Assembly (NCBI GenBank): GCA_001630475.1
Contig: KV419417.1
Span: 136,174-200,173 of the forward strand
DNA: 64,000 nucleotides
Direction: 5' to 3'
DNA from: Sistotremastrum niveocremeum HHB9708
Taxonomy: Eukaryota > Basidiomycota > Agaricomycetes > Sistotremastrales > Sistotremastraceae
Positions 34,126-45,500 of this stretch are shown here, in pieces. Positions within the stretch are counted from its first letter, which is position 1. Each line of letters opens with the position of its first letter. Under the pieces are notes generated by a model, which saw only the letters and a list, made by a program, of their open reading frames with translations, was not told the DNA's origin and did not search any database. The translations under genes were made by a program, and so were the position numbers.

Positions 34126-36158
34126 TCAATGCCTCCTCTTCGTTTGTGGGTTCATCCAAACTGTGACATCATGATCAGGAATAGCTTCAAGTAATCCTTC
34201 TGCCCGCAGTGACCGAACGCGAAGGTCGCATTTGAAGGGCTTCGGATGTCTGCCATAGTGCTTCAGCACCAATAAGTTCAGATAGGAGACAGTCTACGCA
34301 CGAAATGACGCCAGTTTCATAATCGAACGCCGAAGGTTTATGACCTTCAATTGCTTTGATGTCAAATACTGCCAGCGACATGGCTGCTGAGATCCAGATT
34401 GAAAGTTCAGCCAGATGTTGCCCTGGACAATTTCTGTACGTCGGAGGGGTGTTTTGTCAGAACACCAGATAGTGTGAATGAGCTAACCAACCTTCTTCCA
34501 TATCCGAAGCTAATCCTGCTGGGATCGAGGGGGATGTCGTTCGCCGTCTCGCAGTCCCCACCCTGAGATTTTAACAAGAAGCGCTCAGGTCTGAACTCGT
34601 TCGGGTTGGGGTACATATCAGCGTTACGAGTGATACCCCTGTGTAACTCGTTATCAAGTCGATATCGTATAGTATATGATCATTCGGCACGTACCAAAGA
34701 TTGGAGATGACATATGATCCCTTCGGTATTCGCCAGCCTCGATATTCTTCTTCGCGTCGCATAACATGTGGTATACTGGCAGGAAGAACCGGGGCCCATC
34801 GAATTACTTCCTTCACCAGCGCATCAACGTACGGGAACGAATGATTTTGCCGATCCTGCAAATTCGGTAGCCTCTCCCCACGTAGAACTTTGTCCAATTC
34901 GGCATGCGCGCGCTTCTGCACATCGGGATATAGTGTCATTGCCAGGAAGAAGGAATATACGGCAGAGACAGTCGTGTCCGAGCCGCCCGTGTACATGCCA
35001 TTTGCGGCCCATTTGATGATATGCTCATCATAGGCACTGATACCAGGGCCTTTCTGTCGTAGGAGTTCTCTCGTAAACGATAAAGGTGCAGTGCCTTCTG
35101 TCTGTGTCGTATGAGATTGAGCAAGTGGAAATCAACGCCGAGCTAACATACTGACCATTTGTGCCTTGACAAAATTCAATGGGTTGCTCCCAAGGACCTC
35201 CACAAGCCCGCGCCATTCGTTGGCAATTTTGTGAAAAGACACGAATGGAAACCAGTGAGGCAAATGTCTCACTGTCAGAATGATCGCCGTGAGAAGGTCT
35301 CCCACCACACACAAGAATACTGACAAGGAGGAATAAAATCAACGATCCACGCTCCAGGTTCTGTAGATTTGGAAAATGTATCCATGGCATCTCCTACGAT
35401 TTTCGTGAAAGGGTCTTTCTCTTCTGCTACTGTGTAGCCATCTGCGAAGCAATGAGCAACTGCCATGAATATGTATGGGAGACGGGAGCTCACAGGCAAT
35501 CCGTAGGACAATCGCACCAGCCGTCCATCTGATCCTTTCCTGCAGATGCGATCCTTCACGATCTCCGTCCCGGATATCGTTGTACACCTTCCTAATGAAT
35601 CTCTTCGTCATTTGTTCTTCAACTTCCCAAAAATGGGTTGAGCTCCGGGATCCCATTAAATGGCTATACGATCGGCGCATTGTCTTAAGCGCCCGATCAT
35701 ACTGAAGGAGAGATATCGCTTGATCCCATCCTACCCTAAAATGCTTCCGTCAGTAAGGGTCCCGGTCGGATGAGTACGGAGCTCACAATTTCCCCATCGT
35801 GAATTCTGGCCTATCCGAACAGACAGCAGACTTTTTTATCAAGATATCGATCGCTGCTTGGTGCGAGTTCAATATGATAATATCTTGACCTAAGGCTGAA
35901 GCGTAGACTACATCGCCTACAAGTCGAGGGTTATCCGGGCTGAAATGCACGAAAAGGAGTGGACTCGCCATATTTTGACCCCCAATCGTGAAAGACATGC
36001 CATTCATGCGATTTTGGCATGTCGAGAACATTTCCGATTAACGGATATGCTTTAGGACCGGGAGGAAGTGGAAGACGCTTGCGATTCCGGAAATAGCGAA
36101 GAAGAAGAGTTACGACGAGAAGAATAGCGGCTCGAACGATCTGGCGAAGATCCAACAT
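34126..36158 (-). CDS. Cytochrome P450, tandem copy 2
   Basis: A close paralogue of the P450 at 31319-33360, and intact. It has the anchor ILLVVTLLLRYF, hinge LPLPPGPKAYPLIGN, MYTGGSDTTVSA in the I-helix, KEVIRWAP containing the ExxR motif, PERFL, and heme loop FGYGRRNCPGQHLAEL across an intron. The conserved HPKPFKCDLRVRS segment is read after the last intron, and the end is QTKRRH. The start was chosen at MLDLRQ by comparison with MLDIHQ of copy 1. An in-frame ATG 27 bases upstream is also possible. The two genes share the intron positions I compared and differ mainly in the anchor and the ends. They arose by tandem duplication. Whether both are expressed or have diverged in substrate cannot be seen. 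Confidence 0.93.
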
Positions 36159-37174
36159 GTCTGCGCCACCGATGGAGGGTAACAAGGATGAAGTCGAAGG
36201 AACGGAAAGAGGTGCTGGCCAGTTGCTTCCCTTGCATTTTCAGTGAAGTCTTCGCCGAGCTACTCAGGGCTGATCGTCACACTCCATATGTATCAAAGTA
36301 AACTGGAAATTGGCACGCTCAATATTTCGGAGATGTGTCCCATAAAAGCATGAAACTCACGAAAGCAGTTGCATGCACCCGAAGGTAGCGCCCTGAGCTC
36401 TTCGCGGTAAAAGGGCGGTATTAACAAGCGGATCGACCCGGATCCTTAAGTAGAGTAGTACGACATTACTCTGTTAGCCTTTGGTAGTGAGACATAGAAA
36501 GTCATGAGTCGAGGGGGTATAGAGAATGGCCGACCGCTCTATGGATCCCAGACCCATGGGGACTGATTGAGAGGAAACCAGATATTGCTTATTTCTTTTA
36601 TAGGTTCAATTCCATTTATCAGACGAGCTGCATCGTTGAATATATAACATACCACTTAAAAAACAGTCTCGAATGATACGAGAACACCAGCCTGACGCGC
36701 TGGAGGGCAGCTGCTTGAAAATGCATGGATTGGTTGCAGGCAATATGGATATTCTCATGCTAATACCGCCCTCGCGCGGGGTTATTCGAGTACGTTCACG
36801 GATGCCACCTGTCGATCACTTTTCTGTCTTTCGATAGCATGGTGCGTGCCAGGAATCCCCAGGATCGTTATGTTCGTCGTGGGAGAACATACTCTTTTCC
36901 GGATTCCGAATCAATGCCGACAGCTCACAAAATTCGACGAATAAAATGAATGGGAAGATATTGACAGCATACATGCACATAAAACATGAAGAAAGGGTAA
37001 CACGAAACATCAGTACTGATCCTCCGAGCTTTCCAGAACGCCGTACATGAGAGCAGATAACGATAGCGATAAGTGAAAAACTGAGACCCGAAAGCAGTCG
37101 AAAATCAGAAGCGAGGCGAACAAAGCACCACATAGCAGGGGTATTAAAACACGAGAGATGGTTGTGCGTCAGCC
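36159..37174. other. Intergenic region between the P450 and RING genes
   Basis: One kilobase that holds the promoter of P450 copy 2 and probably the 3' untranslated region of the RING gene. A 120-codon minus-strand frame (36816-37178) abuts the RING stop and is more likely untranslated sequence than a gene. Confidence 0.4.
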
Positions 37175-39144
37175 TCATCTGAATCCGGTATGAGTCGAAG
37201 GTCTCATCGAGCCCCCTCCATTCGTTCCGTCACCGGTATTAGCGGGTATGAATCTTCTCGTCCCTCCGCCACCGCCTGCTGAAGCCCCGCTTATCCTAGG
37301 ACTCAGCGGTATGAATCTTCTGGATCCACTACTAGAGCTGCCGCTAGGAGTCGGAGGAATGAATCTTTGATGACCGCCGCTGCCGCTGCTAGTTCCTATA
37401 TTCGACGAGGAAGATTCTGAATTCGAATTGATCAGTAGGGGCGCCGAAGATACGTAGCCTGGCGGGGGGAACTGTCGAGGTGGACCCATATTCGCATTGG
37501 AAGAGAGGGCATTCGAGCTTTGGTTCGTGCGCATTGAATTCGAGTGAGTCGACTCCGATCCAGACGCTTGAAGGCGAGCTGATAGGGGTGCGGAAGGTGG
37601 CATCATGGACGATGAACTGTTCAGTGAGTACCGAGGCGTTGATGAAGAGGATTTCCTAGGCGTTGCGGCCATGAATTCTTGTTGCGGCCTTTGAGGCAGT
37701 TGGTGAGTAGATCGAGGAGCGCTCGGTACTGATCGTCCGTGCATGTAGGATAAGGTCACAGAGAGAACGACGGAGACTCACTAGCATTCCATCCTTGTTG
37801 AGTGGACTCAGATCGGAAAGCTTGTTGTTGGGGTTGCGGCTGTTGGGCTTGGTGTCGATATTGAGGTTGCTGCACCGATTGACTTCGATCCATAGGGGTC
37901 GGTGGTGGACCCATCATCTCGCGACTCCCCGATGCTCTCATCTGTTGCGGTTGCTGTTGCGACTGCTGCTGTTGCCGCGAGGGAACGGGCATTGGCTGAG
38001 TTTCCACCTGTCGTTGTATCCTACTCGACATCGGCCGGACCATCTGTGAATGCGACATCGATTGAGGTTGCATTTGCGTATCTTCTTCCTGGAATGCATA
38101 TTGACTGTAATCACCGGAGATACCACACGACCATCACAGAATCCTTTAGCACGGGGTGGATGGAAGACATACCTCAAATCAAGGGGACTTGATGCTCGAC
38201 CACTGTTCCGGAGTAGACGTGGATCTCTTGTAGCAGGAGCGACTTCGGAGGAGATGGATCTCATGGGCGGATGGTCGAGGGTGTCTCTCGGGAGTGTCAG
38301 TCGTTCTGGGGGCGGAGGTTCGATGACGTGATTGGAGGCGACGCTAGAGCTTCTATTGTGAAGCATGAGGATGTGCTGGATGGCGGTATGACACCTGACA
38401 ACGTACCCTCCGTGATCCTCTATTCGTCGCCTTTTCCCATTCACATTGGTGCTGTCTTGCAGTGGACCCGACGTCGAACCACCCTTTCGTAATCGTTCGT
38501 TCTCAGCTCGGAGATGATCTATCTTCCTGTCAGATCGAGAAAACCATCGTCAGTCTGGAACTAAGAAAAGACAAAAAGTGCTCAGTCACCTCCGATCCTC
38601 ATCTGACTGCTTCTTCATCTGCGCCAGAATATTTTTATATCGAAGGTGTTTCCGGCGGTAGTGTTTCAAAAGCTTCGAAACCGTTTCCTGCTGGACATTC
38701 GATGCAAATGCGAGTTCTTCTTGGCGAGCAGGGATGGGTCGGAACCACTGAGACATAGGATCGGGTAGCTACATTGTCCACAGACAACTCAGCCAAGAGC
38801 TCTAACGGAAGTGAATGCAACGAAAATAGGACGTACATCTCTCGACATAGCCATCACAGCAACATCCGTATGTCCACAAACTCCACAAGTTTTATCAGGT
38901 TCTAAACCCGCGCATTCGCAAATCAGTCCACAACTCTCTTCCTGCGACTTCGAAACGCACTGAGATGATTATTGCAAACGACATGTCCGCATTCAGTCAC
39001 CCAGAAAGGCACAGTAGGGGGTGCATTCGGATTGGGATTGTCAGGATTGACAAAGGTGGTGTAGCAGATGCCGCAATGGACGAAGTCCCATATATCGAAC
39101 GGTTGTGATCGATTGGGGTTCGATGCAGATCCAACATTAGACAT
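37175..39144 (-). CDS. RING-finger protein of Zip3/HEI10-like type
   Basis: The N-terminus carries a split RING: HCGICYTTF, then WVTECGHVVCNNHL, and, after a short intron, KPDKTCGVCGH. This spacing resembles the Zip3/RNF212/HEI10 family. A predicted coiled-coil follows (ELAFASNVQQETVSKLLKHY, ILAQMKKQSDE and IDHLRAENERLRK). A long disordered tail is rich in Ser, Pro and Gln (runs such as RQQQQSQQQPQQ) and has three repeats of the kind RFIPP/RFIPL/RFIPA near the end. RING plus coiled coil plus Ser-rich tail is the layout of Zip3-class meiotic crossover proteins, which act as SUMO or ubiquitin E3 ligases at the synaptonemal complex. The assignment rests on architecture. A generic RING ligase is the alternative. 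Confidence 0.6.
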
Positions 39145-39714
39145 CGTCGTTGCCCGTGAACGTCGTTTGATGCGGTGAATTGAGCTGAACGGCGAGGAAA
39201 ATGAGATGAGACTGAGGACGCGTCGAGCGCGTTGTTTGTTCGAGCCAAACAGTCGTCCACAGACGTCAATGATCCACCCGATCAGAAGATGAAAATCTTG
39301 CCAGATAGGGGGAAAACGGCCATCAAATTTCAGGGAAGCCGGGATGTATCACAAGACGTCGACCCGATCGCTTGGATTTGATCTTGGAACAAAGCTGAGG
39401 CGCTAATACAATCGATAGAGGGGAGAGGAAACTGTACAAAGTTGTTTCTTTTCATATAGTACACATGGGCAAAATGAACAAGAGAAGAGAGCGTATACTA
39501 CTTCCAGAAGACAGGAGGCACAACAGGAGATGATCAGGAAAGAAATGGGACGGAAAGATGCAAGAGAAAGCGATATCACAAAGCTGCACGCGCAGGCACA
39601 CGTAGGATGTACATGGGACAACAGGGAAAATCCGGCGGGTAACAAGGATATAAGAGGTGGTGTTGGTAAGTACAATGGAGTGGAGGACGCGGCTGTACAG
39701 CGAGGATCGAACGC
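39145..39714. other. Intergenic region upstream of the RING gene
   Basis: Contains the promoter of the RING gene and the 3' region of GID4, both on the minus strand. No gene was seen. Confidence 0.4.
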
Positions 39715-41335
39715 TCAACGGAACTCGAACGACCCTCTGGCCAATTCTCGTTCGTGGTGGAGTGAGAGTTCTTGGAATCTAGGATACCACAACACTCATC
39801 AGTCACACGATTCCAACTGAATAGCATCGCCAAGTAAGGAAAGATACTCACGGCTCAGAACTTTGATGGAAATAGTATCCCTTCATGGTAGCCGTGCTTC
39901 CAGAACGGTGATCCTCTCGTTCTCTCTTCAAGACGCTCTCCGGCGGTAGTGAATGTCTCTCTTCACTGGAGGTATTAGGGGAGACCGGTGTCGAACCAGA
40001 CCCATGCCTCGATGATGGGTCAAAGTCCACGCAGACGTAATAGAAACCGGCAAAGCTGGCACCATTGATGTCCCTGACCCTATAGTCAGGAACGAGGAAC
40101 CGTTCCTTCCATCTCATGAAGACACATCGGCTGTCGGGGTAGTCTTTCATTCGATAGTTGGAGCCTTGAAGTTCGTTGCGAACAGCGTTGAAGGGAGGGA
40201 ATCGTGACCAATGACCTATGTCATCCGCCTCGGTAGCACCCCAGTCTTGGGTGATGAACCCGTGGCGGGGGCCAATGATCTCAGCGTCAAAGTAAGTGGT
40301 AAGCTCGGGCCAGTCGTCTGTCAAGCCCTTTATCTGGAGATAGCCACACAAGAAGGAAGAGGCGAAGTCGACATTCTCGAATGGGGGTCACTGAAAGGTT
40401 TGACGAGGAGTTTGGATGGTACTCACGACAATGACAACAGTAACATCGTAACTACTTCGTCCGCTTTTCTGAGTTCCGGTGAACCTCGAACCCGGGTATA
40501 GACAATCTACGCCTCGTGATCTGGTTCGTATACGGGTGATATCCACAAACGGATCAGGTGCTTGCGGACGCTGTTTCTCTGTCGGTGAGGAAGGGGGGCT
40601 TGGTCGTGTCGGTGATGACGTCGGACTTGTGACTCTTCTTCCGCTCGACGGAACTTGCTGGCCAGCAAGAACAGGCTTCAAAGGTTCCGAAAGCGCTCTA
40701 CGAACGGCGGATGAAGGCGGAGGTGCGGAGGTAATCAGAGGTGGACGTGGAGCAGCTACCTGCTGTCGACGACTAGTGGTATTCGTCGGCGCCTGCGACT
40801 CCGATAAGGATTGTCCGGGATGAAGGAGCGTCAAAGAGTCGACTTGAGCGAGATAAGACGCTGAATAGTCTCTACTGCTTGAGTCTCTGTCAGCATCAGC
40901 TGCTCTTGTTGCCCCTCCGTCCGGTAAAGCGCCCAAAGCGACTCCGATACCGGGAGGTTGCGAGAAGATATGATGTCCGCGACGGTCATGAGAGTGAGTC
41001 TGCGAGAGATGAGTCTGCCTGCAGTTGGCACAGAGGATGACGGTATCTTCTGGATGACCGTCGCCGCCGCTATCGTGGAGGAAGCCCTGGTCGGGCGGCA
41101 AATGACGTTGGCAGTCTGAGCATACTTTATTTTGGCCCTGGTTGTGTATAGGAGTTGGATCGAGTCGAGGAGACGGGTGTATGGGATTCGAATTTGGGAT
41201 TGGACCAGAGGGCATTTGCGAATGAGGAGTTGGGTTTGGAACACGAGGAGAAGTGAGGTTCAGAGCAAGCGTGGGGGAACAGGGCTGCTTCAGTCGGAGA
41301 ATGAATTGTGGGGTTCGTCTAAGCGGGCAGGTCAA
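39715..41335 (-). CDS. GID4: GID/CTLH E3 ligase substrate receptor (GID4 / Vid24)
   Basis: The C-terminal half is an unmistakable Vid24 domain: CLYPGSRFTGTQKSGRSSYDV, LCGYLQIKGLTDDWPELTTYF, AEIIGPRHGFITQDWGATE, DSRCVFMRWKERFLVPDY, INGASFAGFYYVC, and the closing YYFHQSSEP with FEFR at the very end after a final intron. GID4 recognises Pro/N-degrons and brings gluconeogenic enzymes such as Fbp1, Pck1 and Mdh2 to the GID ubiquitin ligase when glucose returns. The N-terminal half is Pro/Ser-rich and disordered. It contains two CxxC pairs (VCSDC and LCANC, about 30 residues apart) that may bind zinc. The start at 41335 is uncertain: an internal ATG at 41215 is plausible, as is an upstream exon. 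Confidence 0.9.
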
Positions 41336-42304
41336 AGCTCACTCGGTCTCAGCTTCGCTGCGGTCCCCGTCGTCGTCGTTTGTGCAAGTCCGGTCAACGT
41401 GACCTCTTCATGGCTCGCACTATCCAGACTAGTTAATATGTTCAGCACCGTGATCGTCCCCGCCATCTGTCAGCGCTCCCAGGCTTTCTCCTTGCAGTGC
41501 GCATCGCCGTCCGTGTCCCATCACTGCCTTCTTCTGTTCCGAAATGCACTGTGCTCCTGCATTCTGGCACTCTGAATCTTAATGGCTAGCGGATGTATCG
41601 ACTTGGTTACAAGTCCTTTCTAATTGTCTTTCAAGCGACTACTCCGTCCGTCTCGAGGGTTTCCTACAGGAACAACAACAGAATCGAGATGGCAGCTGCC
41701 GGCTTCCCCCTAATGGTCCAGTACGCAGTCCACGATCCCGTCCGTTTCGAGCGAGTCCGATTCAGATCTCGGAACTGATCATCTAAGCATCGCAATGTGG
41801 ACTGCAGACGCTCACACAGTTTGGTCACCGCATCTAGTCTAGTCAAGGTCGCGAAGAAGGGAACAAGTGAGTTCATATCATTCAATCAATAGATCTTCGT
41901 ATTGGCTCCATTCCAACTGACGCTAAGCCAGTTCCCAAACGTGCCTCATGCGTAATTCGCTGGTCCAACTCCTCGATGATCTCGATCAATCGTTCATTCC
42001 AAACCTACCACGCTTGTCCTCACTATTCAACTTGTCGCTTGGATTCCTACATAGGGTCCATTAGTGTTATCGCATGGCAACTACGCTCGATCGATTACAA
42101 TCCTGATACCAGGAAAGCAGCCATGACATACTCTTTTGTCACCTATCACTATCGCACTTCAATTGACAAGCCGCGCCCGAAACGCTGGTTAGAGCGTCTC
42201 GCGATCACGCCATCGACGCTTCGGGCTTCTGCCTTTCTGCCCTCGGGCCGGAGCTTTGCCAGTCTACTAGTCATGTATGCACTTTGAGGACTGTCTTTCA
42301 TCGG
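41336..42304. other. Intergenic region between GID4 and tRNA-Asp
   Basis: About 1 kb without a supported gene. It should include the GID4 promoter. Short open frames (41132-41575, 41976-42287, both plus) lack any family resemblance. Confidence 0.4.
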
Positions 42305-42376
42305 TTCCGGCTAGTATATCGGATAGTACACACGCCTGTCACGCGTGAAAGCGGGGTTCGACTCCCCGGCCGGAAG
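42305..42376 (+). tRNA. tRNA-Asp (anticodon GTC)
   Basis: A full cloverleaf can be drawn. The acceptor stem is TTCCGGC/GCCGGAA, the D stem GTAT/GTAC, the anticodon stem CACGC/GCGTG around the loop CTGTCAC (anticodon GTC), and the T arm CGGGG-TTCGACT-CCCCG, with discriminator G. There is no intron. It reads GAC and GAT codons. A T-rich stretch (TTCTTTTTC) just after the 3' end can serve as RNA polymerase III terminator. Confidence 0.95.
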
Positions 42377-42844
42377 TTCTTTTTCATCTTTCATCAAAGA
42401 TGTATCACAGTTTTCGTATTTTCATGAATTCACTCAAGTCGAACTCTCGTTTCCTCGAATATAATATATAGTGGAGGATTTTGTGTTTTAAGGGTCAATT
42501 TCCTCATTGATTGGCGAAAGGCTTTTGTGTCGAAACAGGGCATATCCCATTTTCACGGGGGTAAAACTTCAGAATTTGTCTCAAGAGCTTGGCCTCTGAC
42601 GGTAATATAATCGCCATGAACATTTTGTCCCGCCGCTTTCTGATGCAACGTCGATGTTGGTCGGCGCTTACACTCTGAAGGTCACTCGGGCATCGGCCAA
42701 ACAAGAGCCGAGGACCGAGTCTCCTCCCGCATCACGAGGAAGGAAATGCCAATGTCGACAGCTCATTCTCACAAGCAACCTTAAAAGCATTCCGAGAGAG
42801 CTTAGTCTCGAATGCTTCGTACCTCGCCTCTTTAAGCTGAACCG
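42377..42844. other. Promoter region of the flavin monooxygenase gene
   Basis: Contains the tRNA terminator region and the upstream sequence of the monooxygenase. An AT-rich segment (GAATATAATATATAG, about 42457-42471) is present but lies too far from the ATG to be called a TATA box. No gene was seen. Confidence 0.4.
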
Positions 42845-45200
42845 ATGAATACCCCGGACGAAAAGTCGACGCAGTCTCGCTCAAGTCGCGCCAATGCTCG
42901 ATCAGGAATCGTCATCATAGGTGCTGGGTCAGTCTATGTTGTCTCACTTTTATAGCGTTTTGAGCTTACAGGGAACTTTGACATAGCATCGGAGGTATCA
43001 GCGCAGCGATAGCACTCATCGAGAAACTGGGGTTCCACGACTTCATTGTGAGCAGCGAAGTGTGAGAGGGAGCGTTAATTGGTATCAATGGTTTCCTCAG
43101 ATATACGAGAAAGCGGACGATGTTGGAGGAACATGGCGAGTGAGCAGTTCAAAATGTTTGATTAGTTCATCCGTCTAATGTGGACAGGACAATACGTATC
43201 CAGTGAGCCCTCCTTCAATGCGGGTCAATGCGGGAAAGGTCGCTAAGATATTTTGAGGGATGCGCTTGCGATGTTTCTTCGCATTGGTGAGCTCTCATCC
43301 TGATTTAAATCGACTCTTCATCTTACTGAATCATCCTAGGTACTCCCTCTCCACCGAAATCAACCCAGATTGGACCCAGCGCTACGCTCAACAACCCGAA
43401 ATTCTGCAATACTGGAAATCATTGACGACGAAGCACAATCTCTCCTCCTACATCCAATTCCATACACTCGTCACGAATGCTATATGGGATGCATCCTCTC
43501 AAGAATACATCATCACGACCAAAGATACTCATAGCGGTGTCCAACAAACAACTCGTGCTCGGATCATCATCTCTGCAATTGGTGGATTCGTAGCGCCTTC
43601 TTACCCCGTTGAAATTTCCGGAAAGGAGCAATTTCAGGGTCGAATGTGGCATAGTTCGCGGTGGAGGCATGATGTACCTCTGCAGGGCCTCCGGGTTGGA
43701 GTTATCGGAAATGGAGCATCGGCTGCACAGATTATTCCTGAGATCGCTAAGGACGAGACGACCACCATTGTCAATTTCTGTAGGACCCCAAGTTGGTTTA
43801 TCCCTAGGGTGAGATTTAGACCAGGCATGAAAACATGTGCTGAGCATGACGATCTTTCTAGGAGCAATTCTCATATTCGAAGACCACCCGATGGATATTC
43901 AGATATATACCATTAGTGGCGCGGCTATACAGAGCCGTGATCATGGCAAGGGTGAGAGAGATTGGCTTTGAGGCCATGCCGAGATACTGATTTTTGTAGC
44001 ATGACGTGAATTATTTTGCACTATGGCCCAAGAAAAGTGAAAAGACAAGAAAGATTGTCCGAAAGGTGAATGCTCGATGATCGATCAGATCAGAGATACT
44101 TATGATGTCCTAGCGACTGATCGAATATATTAAGAGCGTAGCTCCTAAAGAATATCACGAGCAGCTAATCCCAACGTATCGTACGTTATAGCTTAACCTC
44201 GGTGACAGCGATGCGCTTTAACTGAACGCGCTCAGCCCCGGGTTGTAAAAGACTTGTTCTGGATCCAGGATATCTCAAGAGCTTGCGTCAACCGAACGTT
44301 TCACTCAATTGGGATGAGATCAAAGAGGTGACGCCGACTGGTCTACGCATGCAAGGGGGCAATGTCGTCGATCTGGACGTAATTGTCTTCGCCACCGGAT
44401 ACGTTTTCGTACGTGAATCTTATCTCAAAATTTTGTCACGAATTGATCGCTTCTCCTAGATATCAAATGAATTGGAAGTGAGCGGCAGCAAAGGCATCAC
44501 AATTCGTGAATACTGGGAACGTCAGAAGGGGCCTACCGCCTACCTGGGGACAACCATGCCTGGATTTCCGAATTATTTCACACTTCTTGGTATGTCTCCA
44601 TTTCCTTGGTAGCGTGGCAAAACTGAGTTCCCGTGGGTATCTTTAGGTCCAAACACTGCCACAGGCCATGCCTCTGTTATATTCTCCGAAGAATCTCAGG
44701 TCCGCAATCGCCCGGTCTCGAGTTTGATCAAAACATATGCTGATGCCGGAGTTTCTGTAGCTAAACTACATTCTGAAGATGGTGAAACCCGTACTCGACG
44801 GCGATGCCAGCTCGTTCGAGGTCTCTGCCGAGGCCTCCGAAGCCTATAATCGTGACCTTCAAGAGCGTCTCAGTAAAACGGTCTGGACGGACTGTCGGTC
44901 ATTTTATCGCAGTGGTGGTGGGTCAACTTCCGCTTTCGGATTTTGTCGTTAGACGCTGAGGCGATCTTTCATTTCCTTATCACAGGAAGTCAAGATGGAA
45001 AAGTGGTTGCAACATTCCCAGGGACGCTAACCCAGTTTTGGTGGTTGACACGCAGTGTAAGATGGGAAGACTACATAGGAGTGAATGCCGAATCTTGGAT
45101 GGAAAAGCGGAAGAGAGGTTCGGTCGGCAGAATCACATTGATGTCAATGGTGACTGCACTATGTCTCATGCTTTGGGGTGTTCCCAGGCTGCGGAAGTAA
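42845..45200 (+). CDS. FAD-dependent (Baeyer-Villiger-like) monooxygenase
   Basis: A multi-exon gene. The N-terminal FAD-binding Rossmann motif is [16 protein letters not shown], followed by [30 protein letters not shown], the typical family signature split by introns. The BVMO-type fingerprint appears as [14 protein letters not shown] (FxGxxxHxxxW). A second nucleotide-binding motif [12 protein letters not shown] binds NADPH, and the C-terminal ATGY motif is present as FATGYVF. The C-terminus ends with a hydrophobic segment ([15 protein letters not shown]), suggesting a membrane tail. Members insert oxygen next to ketones or hydroxylate and N-oxygenate substrates. The substrate is unknown. 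All introns fall in frame, so the gene appears intact. No partner biosynthetic genes lie next to it. Confidence 0.9.
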
Positions 45201-45500
45201 ACAGATCGCAGATCGCAGTTGCATAAAACGAATAGATTTTTTAATCATTTCAAATCACCAGTTTACTGGCCGAACCTGTGCATCCGAAGCCTGCAACGCG
45301 GCGAAGGAACTGACGAAGAGAGCTAGAATTAGCTCATCACGTGACACTCTCTCCTGGAAAGGGAGCTCCGCTTAACTCTTTCTCGAGTCCTCTCAGCGCC
45401 TCCTTGCGAGAGCAGGCCACCTTCGTCACCAATCCGCCACCTATAGACATCCCCCAAGTCTCATCTGAGGAGGGGTCCCATTTCTCGTTCGATAACCGAC
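45201..45500. other. Promoter region of the casein kinase I gene
   Basis: Three hundred bases between the monooxygenase stop and the kinase ATG, both on the plus strand. It is CT-rich near the start codon. No gene was seen. Confidence 0.4.

Noticed and set aside
43419-43874. A 151-codon minus-strand open frame
   Set aside because: It is antisense to the flavin monooxygenase exon that holds the NADPH motif and shows no family pattern.
5105-45200. A secondary-metabolite cluster linking laccase, P450s, flavin monooxygenase and transporters
   Set aside because: No synthase or other core enzyme is present, and housekeeping genes (NAA25, GID4, tRNA-Asp) are interleaved over 40 kb.
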